Positions 12,501-24,063 of a DNA stretch of 64,000 nt are shown here, one piece after another. Within the stretch, counting starts at the first letter, position 1. Each line of letters starts with the position of its first letter. The notes beneath the pieces are model-generated. The model searched no databases. It was given only the letters and a program-made list of their open reading frames with translations, and was not told the DNA's origin. The position numbers and the translations under genes were made by a program. Source of the DNA: Ignelater luminosus (taxonomy: Eukaryota > Arthropoda > Insecta > Coleoptera > Elateridae); assembly GCA_011009095.1 (NCBI GenBank), contig VTPC01091228.1, positions 1 to 64,000 of the forward strand. Reading direction: 5' to 3'.

Positions 12501-14931
12501 GCCGATTCTACGCTCACTTAAATTATAGTAACAGATACAGGGCGTTCTGGAGAAGAATTGCGGTTTGAATTTCTTTTTTATTGTCAGGTAATTGTAACAA
12601 GAACGTTAAGTTAGGATTTCTATAGCTACTTTTAAAGACAAAAGACTAAACTACCGGGACGGATTAAAAAGTTTCATGTAAAAACACAAAAGAAATGAAT
12701 TTAGTCAAAATTCTTAGATTCAAACTAGAATAATTTTAAGTAATTGAAATTTGCACCAAATGGGGACTAATAAATAATAATATACTAAAGTATACAAGGC
12801 GCTTCCATAAAAATAAAACGCTAATGTTATTTCTGGCGAATTGAAACTCCAATAAATAAGCAGATAACGCCATTTGGTAGCTGACCGTCCTTTTTAGCAA
12901 TCATATTTGTATTTCTTCAAATCATAATAATGCCAACAATAATAAAATGCTGTGGAAGGTACCTCTTCCTATTAACAGCCACATGTGATCGAAAAAATTA
13001 GTGTTAGATTAACGTAAGCAATGATGGAAATGTTTTGAAAGTGTATAGTTCTCGGTATTAGCTGGCATTTGTTGTGGAATGTTTTGGGATAAACTTATAG
13101 GATGACCTACCTTTCATACCATACTATTATTTATGAACCTTGGCTACACCCTTCCGAAGAGATTTTATACAGTGTAAAGGAAGCAAAGTCAATTTAATTT
13201 AAAGACGTTGCTTGTTTCGAAGATCAATTTATGAGCTCTTCTTTCACTAAAGAAATTCATCTCTTACTCTACAGGATGTTCTAACGGTCTGTTCACCGAA
13301 TATACAAAGCGATCAAAAAGAAATATTACATTAATAAATGACAATATTAGTCGTCAAATCTTGTGGTTATTTTCTTGAGAATACTTTAAACACTAACCAT
13401 TTTCAAATTGATCGATTTGGAAATATCTTTTTAATAAATAAACTTTTTATTCCTAACACAATTTCTTTTTAATCACAAAAGACTTTAAACCAAAAAGGCA
13501 GTTTTAAACAAACTTAATAAAATATTTAAAAAGATTTTGACAATCAATAAGTGCACGTCAATTTTAATTTACGCCCTACGTTATATATTCCAAAGGGAAC
13601 AGCGATTAGGTTTTGTTTTGATCGCTTTGTAATATTGTTATTTCACTGTTAAAACATTAAAAAATGTTATAGCTTATAAGGAAACGTTGTACAGAATGAT
13701 TATCTCTTTATTTTTGACTATATGATGTGTTTCATAAAAACATCACATGCGCATCTTTTGTTTTTTAAAGAGCCATCTTAACATCCTAACTTTACTAAGC
13801 TAAGTCGACTTATACTTACTAACTGAAAAGCAACCATAAAGAGAATTAGACTGTCGTATAAATAGTATAATTTGTTTATTTTCATTTTCTACTATTGACA
13901 TTGCCGTTTAACAATATTATACTTTGATTTCTGCTAATTCATTATGTTTTGTTTTGCCAGCTCCAACTACTTTTTCATACTAAACAAACTGTCTTTTGCT
14001 ATATACGGTTTGTATAATGAGTCCTTCTAAACATTTAAATCGACACCTTCAGCAAATTTTTTATACAGACTTATATAAGTACAATACACAATAAACAAGA
14101 GATAGAAAAATTTGGTCTCTGGACTAAACTGACTAACGTCAAAATAAATTATTTTGATTGAATGTCTACTCGAAAAGTAGTTTTTGCTGATAAATATTCT
14201 TTTATACAAACCGATTCGATTTCTGAGTCCAAATTTGCCCAGCCCTGGTCTGAACTAAAATCTTTCCCATATCCCTCTGAGTTCTTATTCTGTAACTGTT
14301 GCTTTGATGATTAAGATGTGTTGTGTTATTCTGAGAAATTTAGACTCTCTATCATTAAAGGCAGCAATAATATTTATTACTAGTCCTAGGAAGGTAATTA
14401 AATATTGTAATCAGTCCACTGAATAATTAATGACATAAGAGTTACTAGTAACTAGGCGTAAAATGTAGTATCCAAAATTTTATACTTGTGAAATATTATT
14501 GAAATTAAAAAACAAAAAGTGTACTCAATACAAATTAGCTATGATTATTTTGAACAATAATAAATAGAAAATAAAAGCATCTGCTGTGTGCAAAAATGCT
14601 CCCCGAAGAATTAAGTTTGTAAATAGCATTGTATATAGGAACTTTATAATTAATTCAGTTGTAAATAATGGAAAATAAATGTATTATACGTACATTTGTA
14701 GTAGATAAAATTTAAAAAAAAATTAGAAAAGGTAATTCTTTTTAAATTATAGTTTTGCTCTGACATCTAGTGGAAACCACCGAAAACCTGATTTAAGTTT
14801 ACTCCGCCAAATTGACCAATACACATGTATCAGAACTACCAGCATAAAAAGTCTTACAAGCTATATTTCTTCACCTAATTTTGGTGTATTTTTCGCTCTT
14901 AGGTTAAGCAACTAAAATTTGAAACAGACTA
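9573..14931. other. AT-rich non-coding stretch, possibly intronic
   Basis: No recognisable coding sequence on either strand. Minor structures: a perfect 9-bp stem (TTTGTAACG against CGTTACAAA) at about 10079-10105, and a 14-bp perfect inverted repeat CAAAGCGATCAAAA at 13305-13318 against 13616-13629 with weaker similarity extending outward, perhaps a decayed small inverted-repeat element of about 370 bp beginning near ACAGGATGTTC at 13271. Confidence 0.35.
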
Positions 14932-15083
14932 ACCCTGCGTTTGGTAAGGACTTCTGACAGCTGTTTTTGCTCAAAATCGTCTCTTGTTCTTGTCACTCAA
15001 ATCAGAATTTTTATTTGAGTCACAAGAACAAGAAACGATCCTGAGTAAAAATAGCTGTCAGATGTACCTTACCGAACGCAGGG
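14932..15083. mobile_element. 152-bp near-palindromic hairpin element (MITE-like)
   Basis: Two arms of about 70 bp (14932-15002 and 15013-15083) are inverted repeats of each other with only scattered mismatches, around a spacer of about 10 bp. The outer ends read ACCCTGCGTTTGGTAAGG on the left and, on the other strand, CCCTGCGTTCGGTAAGG on the right. There is no coding potential. The form fits a foldback MITE; the superfamily is not determinable. Confidence 0.75.
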
Positions 15084-15237
15084 CAATTATTCAGTAGACG
15101 GAGTATACCTACGTCACTATACTATACATTTTCATAGGAAAAACTATGTAATTCTTCATTAATTTTATTTTATTTTGACACCCATTAAATTATTAAAGTG
15201 TGAAATTTATTTTACTAATTCTCTGAAATATTTGCAG
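15084..15237. other. spacer
   Basis: AT-rich sequence that ends in a splice-acceptor-like tract (ATATTTGCAG, 15228-15237). Confidence 0.3.
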
Positions 15238-15316
15238 GTAGTTAAATTCCTTCTCGACCGTAAAAGTGACACTTACGGACCTCGATACGTAAGAACACTA
15301 TTGGAAGTCCAATCTG
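15238..15316 (+). other. candidate coding exon of unknown gene
   Basis: A 79-bp segment bounded by an acceptor-like TTTGCAG and a donor-like CTG/GTAATT is open on + and reads VVKFLLDRKSDTYGPRY and onward. Third positions are more GC-rich than the AT-rich surroundings, which is unusual here. An alternative donor (TAC/GTAAGA) would end it at 15288. The peptide was not recognised; the start is faintly ankyrin-like, but that is not enough to assign a family. It could be chance. Confidence 0.25.
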
Positions 15317-16369
15317 GTAATTACTTCCGTCCCGTTGCATTTATTTCAATAATATCTTTATGAACACATCTCTATGCAGCTCCTTTATACTTACAAAGGA
15401 AAATATTCATGTCTTTAGTGTGTCTCCCGTTTGGTGTCTGCTACGGCCTCTATGACTTTGTTTACTCTATTGTTAATTAAAGTATTATGAACGTAGATGT
15501 TTTTCTTGCAGAAGAGATGCTATCTATCGCATCTTATTGTAATTCCCAGTGTAGTTATTATTTACGCAATTTAACCGGAACGAATTCTAGCCAGTTTGTT
15601 ATCTTAATCTCCTGGTCTTCAAGATGCTTCCACTTATTGTTGCTAATCTGAACTTCTTTCAAGAAGTCGTTCTACAGATAATTCTTTATCTATCGCAATC
15701 ACGCCACAGAAATCTGGTTAGAATTTCTAAATATTTACCTACCTAATTTCTTTTATAAACCATACATGAGATTATTATAATGATATTTAGTATCGTTTAT
15801 TTAGCTGATATGAAACTGAAAGAAATTTATTAGTGAACTCTAGAAGCAGCAGACGAGGAGTTATTCACTTTCACTAGATTGGGCGCCTCGAGATCTATAA
15901 GCCTTTCAACAGCTCAGCATTTAAGTTAATTGTGCGCGAACCGTATTAAAGTATTGGTTGAGTGCTAGGATTGTGCAAAGAAGAATAACGCTTTCACGGG
16001 CTAGCTGTTACAACTGTTTGCGTTAGTCTAAACTTCGTATTGATAATTTTATTCGTTTCTTTGGAAATCGAACTAATCCGTATTAGTACAGTAAGTTAAC
16101 TTCTAAGTAGATCTTTTTAATGCTTAAACAAATTAGTCCACAGAGCATCTTGCCAGAAAGTCTTTTTCTGTGAACTGCTGAATTAAGAATTCTGTATTAC
16201 GAATTTGTATTAACACTGAAGTATGTAAGCAATAACGATTTTTGGTTAATAAAGACGGTTTCTTGACGTTTATTCAAAAAGCCTTCCGTGAACTAAATAT
16301 AAAAACACCTTTTGTAAATGATAAGCCAGGGTAAGCTTGGTTCAATGCTTTTTTAAACAGACACATATC
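15317..16369. other. non-coding stretch
   Basis: No recognisable gene. A locally GC-richer patch at about 15850-16010 has no domain or convincing splice signals. Confidence 0.3.
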
Positions 16370-17215
16370 CCAAAAAGGTAGAATATCCGCATAGAGAAAG
16401 AAGTGCTATTACAGAAGCAAGAATTCGAAACGCAAATGGCTTGAAGAGGTGTGCCAAACTCTAGCATAAAACGTTAGTGTTTTGAATAATTCAAAAAGAA
16501 TCTTTAACTTGGACGAAACCAACTCTTTTCCTGGTTCAAAGGCTAGGGAAAACTGTGTATGATGAAAAATAAGCATTGGACCAGGAAGATGTAATCTTTT
16601 GCTTTCTCTGTAACTTTATGGAAGTACCACAAAATCCCATTTACTGTACCTTAAGCAGCTCAAAGGGCAGGGGATGTTAGGAGGATTAAGTAAAAAGGAA
16701 AATAGATGGATAATGACTGCTCAATGTCTTTTCAATTGTTCCTCGAGAAATCAAAAACGTTACTATCAGTTGTTGTCTGCAGATTCCATCTAACTTTTTA
16801 CTAAAGTAGATTTAGCTGTGATCACTAAATAATTTTCATAGTACTATCCTCCAAACGCAATGCATATTTTACAGCTACTTGCTGTATTTGGTACTCTTAA
16901 AACTAAATGGAAAAAACGGTTTGAAAGCGTAGAATAGATTTAACAAAGTTAGATGTCTCTCTTGCCTTGTCGGATTTAATAAGAGACCCTAAAATGTCCT
17001 CAAACATTCAATCAATGTTTCGTGTTACTAGACTGTATCTTTTTTCAGAAAAAATTTTGATTATTTAAAGATAATTCTTAGAAACTGCACTTTAGACGAT
17101 ACAAAAGCAGCACATCCAAATGTAAAATGTCATCTGCATTATATAGAATCTGAAGTAGATGCTGAACTATTGGACTTGCGCAAAGAAGAAATCATAATTA
17201 GGCAGGGAACTTTAA
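16370..17215 (+). pseudogene. second pogo/Jerky-like DDE_1 transposase relic
   Basis: Frame-shifting translations give DDE_1 landmarks in order. IFNLDETNSF near 16500 is the first catalytic Asp block. A variant of the GWMTAQCFFNF motif appears as RWIMTAQCLFN near 16700-16735. PNAMHILQLLAVFGTLKTKW near 16855-16915 matches the PNxTHxLQPLDVxxFxPLK block of Jerky/Tigger-type proteins. A helical, charged segment (IESEVDAELLDLRKEEI) follows near 17140-17200. All are broken by stops. The HILQ-type block differs from the HRLQPLD block of the 1.5-2.6 kb relic, so these are two different pogo-superfamily lineages. Ends are approximate and no TIRs were found. Confidence 0.55.
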
Positions 17216-20200
17216 AAGCCTTTTGCTTATATAATGTATAACTTAAAATCTTCAAGGCGTGCCATAGAATTTCCGATTAAAAAAAATAACAAAGAGGACT
17301 TTACTCGTTATTTACCAGTATTAATAGAAAATTGACTTTCAACATCAAGAAGCTCAGATAATATTGCAATATTTTTCGAAATGGTACCTGAGACATTTGA
17401 TAGCTATAACCATAACAAAGAAAGCCGTAGAACTAAATGCGCGGTTTCTCTTGAAGATGTCAGAAGAATACATCTTTTGCTGATACTCTCAATAACGTTA
17501 TCCACTGACCAAAACGGAAAACATCCACAACGAAACATTTCAGAATAGAAAATACACCCACTGTAATTACATGAAGAATGTGGGAAAAAATAAAGAAGCA
17601 AACAAGATCTATAAAAGCATGAACAAATCAAAACAAAAAGAAAGGTTTTTAACAAAACTTTAGTTCTTTTGAGAAAGAATGAAAAGAAACTGGAAGTACT
17701 ATTGAGAGAAGAACGTTTCCGGCATTAACAAACTTTATTTTAGCAAGGTTTGTTTATGAGGTCCCTGGAACACGAGTTGCACCAATAATACACAATAGCA
17801 AAAAATTTAACAGAAAGCTCATTTGAAATACATCGTCTAAAAAGTCTAAATGCAGAAAAGGACCTCTTTCAACTACATAGAAAACTATTTCTCTAAAATA
17901 CATAAAAGTGAAACAGTAGCTATAAGCTTGTTCAACCAATCTTGAAGCAGGAAGGACGGAATACAAAACAACTTACCTTATTTGTTAACATTTTAAAAAA
18001 TTGTAATGTGGTATTTAATAGGAGTATTTTATTTAGTCTAGAAGTTATGTAGTTTGTGCTGTATGATTTACCTCTGTTTAAGGTATTTTGTATTGTCTAC
18101 TTATTAAACATAGTTAAATATGTGGCGGTAAGTAGCAACAATATGGCTATAACTAAATATTATTGACTCACTGCATAAAACATTTTTTTTAATCACAGTC
18201 GAAAAGTATATTTAAGCCTAAAACAAGTTTCTAGTTTGGTGAAGTACAGTTGGTATCTTCCAGAACAAAAAAGAAACAAAGGAAGAGAGAGAATACATTT
18301 GATACATGCAAAAAGGAAATGCTAAAGAAATGGTAATGCAGCCCTCAGTTTCAATTTGTCACGTGTAATTCAAATTTTCTCATTCATTCTTTTCTTCACC
18401 TTCTTATCAATCAATTTGTACTTGATTTTTGCTTTTTTTTATTTTGACTTGAAAATCTCTAATATTAGTTAAGTTTTATATTTTCTTGCTATGGCTAGTT
18501 GATGCTATAGCCAAAGCAGAGCAGAGGTGTCAATGCTGATGATTTTTAGAATTATCTCAAGTACTATGATGTTCGTCTTTATTATTAACTTAGTTATTTA
18601 TTAAAAATAAAGATATCAGATCTATTATTTCTAAATTTGGAAGCAAAATCTGAATTACGATAGCGTATTGAAATCGTCCAATACTTGTTTGCGTATCAGT
18701 GTGAGATATTTCGATGAAATTTCTAATCTGTTTACAAATGGTATTCTTTTTGCCAAGCTGTTGGTTTCCGTTAATGATAAGCTTCGTTTGCTTAATTTAA
18801 ACAAATGACATCTAATATATTCATGTTTATCAGAATTCAAGGGTTAACTACATGAACTCGTTTTTTAAGAATAGATTAAGGTTGTTTATTGCAAGTTCAA
18901 CTGGGATAAACACAGCAAAACAAAATAATATTTTCTTTTTAAATAATCAAGTTAGCGGAAATTTTAATAATTACTTCTAAAAATTAAATTTTCCGATCGA
19001 GAAATGTGCGACGCAACGGTGTTTGTTACAAAAATACGTCAAGTGTGTGGGTTATTGTTATTTGACATTTTCTGATATAATTTAATGAATTTGATTAAAA
19101 GTTTATTTGTACATACAAAATAACTTTGTAAATATTTAGTTTTAAGATAATAAATTACAATTGTTATGACTGCTACTACACAATAGTAAGACAACGTAGA
19201 TTGCTAATTTTTATAATTAGATAAAAACACGAGACAAAAGTCAAGATTAGGAGATAAAAAATAAAACAATTTTTAAAAGTAATACAGTGAGACCACCCTA
19301 ATGCGACCATCGCATATGAGATGCATACATTAAATTTTGTTCCTGAGAAGTTTGTCTTTTTTTGTAAAAGTAGTTTCATTGAGGAGGTTTTACTGTATAA
19401 GTACTAATGTCGATTGGTTACCTTAGGAGTGGGCACAAGCTGCATTACAACAAAAGTAAGATTAGTTAGAACGTAATCTGCTAATTAATTATAACATCCA
19501 ACAATTTATAATAATTTTTAAAAACAAGTTCAAAACTTTGCTTTAAGTTAGAATGAATTTAGTCCAACGAATCTCTTACACAAAATTTACGTATTTACGA
19601 GTTTATCAAACCTTTAGCAACATAAAAACTTACAGAGTAATTATTAAGAATAATTCAAACAAAACTAATTGTGATAATTTCAACTAAAAGAAAATTATAT
19701 TTATTGTATCAATCAAACTGCTTTAAAAGAAGCAACAATTTCTAGCAATTTAAAAATTTAATTTTAACCAGTAAAATAGATACGTTGTAGGTTAGAAAAT
19801 ACAAACATGAAACATGAAAGTGTATTTGATTTATTATTAAAAAAAAATTAAACGACAAAAGTTCTTGTAAATCAACAGTAAAATTTTAATTCTTCAAGAG
19901 TTACTACAATATACGAGTTTTATGTAACTGCTGTTGTAATCAAAAAAACCTTTAAAAAAAGAACGTAAATTAAATTATGTAAATAATTAGAATTTGCAGT
20001 TTTGACATTGCAGGCGATATTCTAATTCTACAACTTAAATCTTAATTGTGGCACATAATTTTAAAAATAAAAAATTATGAATGAACTTTATTTTTTAAGT
20101 TGATTTACACATTTTAGATTCATCTTAGTTTGTAATAAAATATTTTCTAACTCGACGCAAAAATTTATATTAACTTTTAAATTAATTGCCTTTATAAGAA

Positions 20201-20348
20201 TAATCTGAATATCATTTGGTAATAATAAAAAAAAGGTATACAGTAATTAACTGCTAAATCAAGCAAAAAGTAATCCTACACTGGTAATAAGTAAAACTAA
20301 AAAAGCAAGATTTATCATTCGAATAAATCTGAAAAAATGTAAACTTAC
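17216..20348. other. AT-rich non-coding stretch, possibly intron of the - strand gene
   Basis: No recognisable domains. Short open frames at 17404-17966 on - have no family signature. If the signal-peptide exon at 20349-20394 is real, this would be the beginning of a long first intron. Confidence 0.35.
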
Positions 20349-20394
20349 CTTTACACACGAAAATCCCCAAAAATACTACCAGGTAACTATTCAT
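20349..20394 (-). CDS. candidate first coding exon, signal peptide (host gene, partial)
   Basis: On the - strand an ATG at 20394 in a good insect context (TTAAAATGA) opens MNSYLVVFLGIFVCK and is followed directly by a consensus splice donor (AAAG/GTAAGTTT, GT at 20348-20347) in phase 1. The peptide has a short polar start and a hydrophobic core ending near a Cys, as in a signal peptide. A phase-1 intron just after the signal peptide is common in secreted and immunoglobulin-superfamily genes. Upstream lies a GC- and CpG-richer leader, unlike the rest of the region. No downstream exon was recognised, so the gene cannot be named. The motif combination is seen; the gene is inferred. Confidence 0.45.
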
Positions 20395-20720
20395 TTTAAC
20401 ATTAATTTATTACAACGAGTTATTTTAAATATCACCAAAGAAAAACAATTTTCTATGTCTAAATTTACATATCACAACCCGTAAAGAAAAATACAAAACA
20501 AAAAGAAAACAATTTTACAGATACTTCGCGATCGTTCTCACAATGCCAAATACGCGAAGTTTATCGCGACTCTTCATTTCGTGCGACACCCCCACCGAAG
20601 AAGTGGCAAACGACTGAATTATCCTTTATCCTGCTGGTAAGTCTAGCAGCACGAGTCTGCGCTACCCACACGCGATTTTGGCACAAACCTTAACTGAATT
20701 AGTTTCACACAATTGCTAAT
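20395..20720 (-). promoter_or_regulatory. candidate 5' leader and promoter of the signal-peptide gene
   Basis: Positions 20521-20720 are clearly GC- and CpG-richer than the flanking AT-rich DNA (several GCG and CGCGA words). An arthropod-type initiator TCAGT sits on - at 20617-20613, with a GT-rich stretch about 28 bp downstream that could serve as a downstream element; another TTCAGTT occurs near 20692. No TATA box is evident. The start site is a guess. Confidence 0.3.
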
Positions 20721-23058
20721 TCCACTTTGGACGCTCTTTGCCCTTGTGCTTTTCACATGTTTTGTTATTTACACACCAATTTTGGTGCCTTGAGCAAATA
20801 ATTTGTCCTAAAATGGAATTCACGCAACAAACACGAAATTTAGTGTTTCACATAATCCTAAACATTAACATATCAAAAAAAAGGAGAAAAATGGAAATTT
20901 GGTGACAGGATGATGAAAACATGTAAATTGTTTTGATGAAGATATGCTTTTAGGGTTTCGTGAGTGACAAAAAAATTCTCGAGGGTATAGTCGATCTTAC
21001 TTAAATAAAAAAGCAAGTTCATTTTTTTGCTTGTTATATGACATTATAAAATAAATATGGGAAGAATTGCCAAAATTTATGTAATACTTCTTTTGGACAT
21101 TTTATTAAAGCTTCGATATCTTCTTTTCATTTTTATTACGTTGCATTTACCAGTACACTCAACGAATTGAATAAAAACCAATTAAAGAACCATTGAGAGC
21201 CTCAATGTCTATTTTTCCACCTGAACCTTACGAGTTCAAATTAATTAACCCAAAATATTCTACACCTTTTCTGTACAATGAAAAGTGTTATTCGTATACA
21301 TTGCATCAATTCAATTCTTTCTGTGAGTATAATATACGAACAATCTTTAATAAAATATACAGCTGCTTTCAATTAATAAAAATAATCTCTCAACTGGTAT
21401 TCTGCTCACAGATAATAATAATAACCACAAAAGGTGTATGATATTGTATTACGAAAACCAAGAAACGCTTTGAGATTTATTTTAGTAGCTCTAGAAATGA
21501 AATTCTCTTCCTACGTTCACAGAGTTTAATAATAATCCTGTAATCCCAGAACAACACATTGTATTATTAGCTGACTGGAAAGACCAAAGAGAAGGTCTCA
21601 GCTTCTCAAAGGACCAAACCCTTGGTTATAAAAATCGCGTAAAAGTCTTAAGACTGCAGTGTTAATTCTGTCACTCATTGTTATATAATTCAAAGCTAAA
21701 ATGTTTGTGTTTCAGTCATTATTATCTTGATACCTAGAACTCTTATTGTCTTAATTTCCGAGAATTCCTGAAACTCCAGACAACCTGAAACTTATATTTG
21801 TTTCGATATACATATCGAGATTGTACCTGCTAATTCGATTATACAGAGTTAAAAAAATTTCAGAAAATGGGTTGCGTATGTTAACCAGTTAACCAGAACA
21901 TCTTTAAGTTGCGATTTTTTTGGGATTTCAACAAAATAGGGTTTATCTTGTTGTAACTTGGAACAAGTTTCAAATTTCAATTTTTCTAGAAACATATTCC
22001 ACTAAACTTGAACAAAAAGTTGCTGGCGTAATGTTCAAATAAAACATTTTTTCTTTATAAGTTCGTTACATGAAAATGAAAAAACTGTCTACTAAAGATC
22101 TGAGAAAATTTGTTCCAAGGTACATTATCTTCATGTACCTGGAATGGAGCCTATTGTAGTTCAGAACAGAACAAGAATACCCTAATGTAACAAGACAAAT
22201 ACGTTACTAATTTTACTCCAAAGATTCTGTTAGCTTCAAGAAGTGTTATCTAATTAGATTAGAGGAACGGGCTAGAACAGCTGCAACAGCTTTACGAATA
22301 TCTTTTTCATTGGAAGGCCTATATACCTCACTTTTACTTTAAGCCCATTACCTGATTCAGAAAATTTAACTTCATCAGTTATCAAAAGAATGATAAACTA
22401 TATAAACTTTAATAACTGATTATTATAAAAAATCTTACATTCATAGGTTAAGTGCAAATTATTTGCAAAGGCATCAAAAGTTTTATATATACAATATAAA
22501 GTAAAATGATAGGGAACTAAAATTTTGTAACCAGCAAATTTCTTAAGATTGAAAAATTTACTTTTCCTACTAAAAGATAGGAGAATCAAATTATTGCAAC
22601 AATGGAAACTAACCACAACATGTGAATAAAAACTAGACCATCACATATTGACTAGCTGTTACTTCTGAGAACATCCATTCAAGAAAATCTTAGAACTAAG
22701 TTAAACTACCTGTGCTCACATTTATTATTGCAAACTTAAATTTAATTGGACAAACTATAACTTTTTATAGATTTGGTTAAAAATACTGATTGCTTTTTCA
22801 GTTAAGTTTATTTGGTTTAACTAAGAAACGCGAAATTTAATTGAATCTCGATATTTTCAATAATTTTCAAGATATTGGAAAACAAGAAAATGCATGAAGT
22901 TTCAACGTATTCGATGAAGAGGCTGACACTGAGGACTATAGATTCAAACTATCACAAGAGGAATTTCCGTTCACATTTGATATAGTTAGAAGTTTTAACT
23001 GTCTTTACTTATGTAAATAAGAAGCAGCTCTGAGTACAGATTATGAAGACGAAATACA
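20721..23058. other. AT-rich non-coding stretch
   Basis: No recognisable coding sequence or repeat. An 82-codon open frame at 21193-21441 (+) has no family signature and ordinary AT-rich composition. Confidence 0.35.
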
Positions 23059-23351
23059 GTGGAAGAATTCTATCGTAATTTAGAACATGTTTTTAACTTG
23101 ACAAAAAGACATGAAATAACAATTCCCATAGGTGATATGAATGCCAAGATTGGTAAAAGCAGAGAAGATTTTATAATTGGAGACTTTGGTCTCGGAAATC
23201 ATAATGACAAAAGTGATAGATTTGCAAGGTTTTGTGCGGAAAGAGAACTGGTAATAACTAAGACATGCTTCCAGTTCCCAAGGGCCCGCTGATATACTTG
23301 GACTTCACTCGCACACTTGGAATAGAAAATAATGAGAAACCAAATTGATTA
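23059..23351 (+). pseudogene. non-LTR retrotransposon endonuclease fragment (RTE-like)
   Basis: The reading frame matches the middle of the apurinic-type endonuclease domain of non-LTR elements, especially the RTE/BovB group. GDMNAKIGK is the catalytic D-x-N block. It is followed by FGLGNHNDKSDRFARFC, then LVITKTCFQFPRAR, a YTWTSLAH block after a stop (expected YTWTSPDG), and RNQIDY at the end. The normal domain continues with a conserved SDH motif that is absent. The fragment is cut by a 710-bp inverted-repeat element immediately after the RNQIDY codons. 5' and 3' truncation and in-frame stops make it inactive. Confidence 0.75.
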
Positions 23352-23353
23352 TA

Positions 23354-24063
23354 CAGGGTGCTTCATTAATAATTGGAAATATTTTAACTGTAGAATCTTG
23401 AGCTCAAAATATTAAGATTTAATCCAAATCACTTACATAAAATGTGGCTCCTTATTGAGTTACAGGCTGTTTTATTTACAAATTTAAAAACTATTTGTAC
23501 CCAGTACTTTAAAACTATTTGACGTATCCTTGTCATACTTGGCAGGAAGTGTAGGTACTGTACACTCTACTACATTATGTTAAATAAACGTTTCTGGCTA
23601 CTACCAAAGGCGTACGGTAGGGGCAAGTGAATGGTTGACCCTTCCCAAATTCTACGCCACTGGCGGAATTGCCAATTTAGTACAATTTTTCGATTTTCCA
23701 ATACTTTCTATGTAAATAACATACTCTTCATTCATAGCGATATAGTCATCATTTTTCGAGATATTTAAAGTTGAAAATGAAGCGGCACAGTTAATTTGAT
23801 TTTAATGTGTATTAATTATGTCGGTGTTTTTGGGTCATAGGATTGCATTTATTACGCAAATGAAACTTTAATCCGTATTAGCAACAAAAGATAATGTTAT
23901 TTATTAAAATTTCTTGAAACGAATAGTTTTTAAATTTTTAAATAAAACACTCTGTAACTCAGTAAGGAGCCACATTTTATCTAAGTTATTTGGATTAAAT
24001 CTTAATATTTTGAGCTCAGGATTCTACAGTTAAAATATTTCCAGTTATTAATGAAATACCCTG
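23354..24063. mobile_element. 710-bp foldback MITE with about 150-bp TIRs
   Basis: The left arm (23354 to about 23500) and right arm (about 23925 to 24063) are inverted repeats at roughly 90-95% identity by eye, starting CAGGGTGCTTCATTAATAA on the left and CAGGGTATTTCATTAATAA on the opposite strand at the right. TA dinucleotides flank both ends (23352-23353 and 24064-24065), consistent with a TA target duplication and a Tc1/mariner-type origin. The internal 420 bp have no coding potential. It interrupts the RTE-like endonuclease relic, so it is younger than that relic. Confidence 0.85.
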
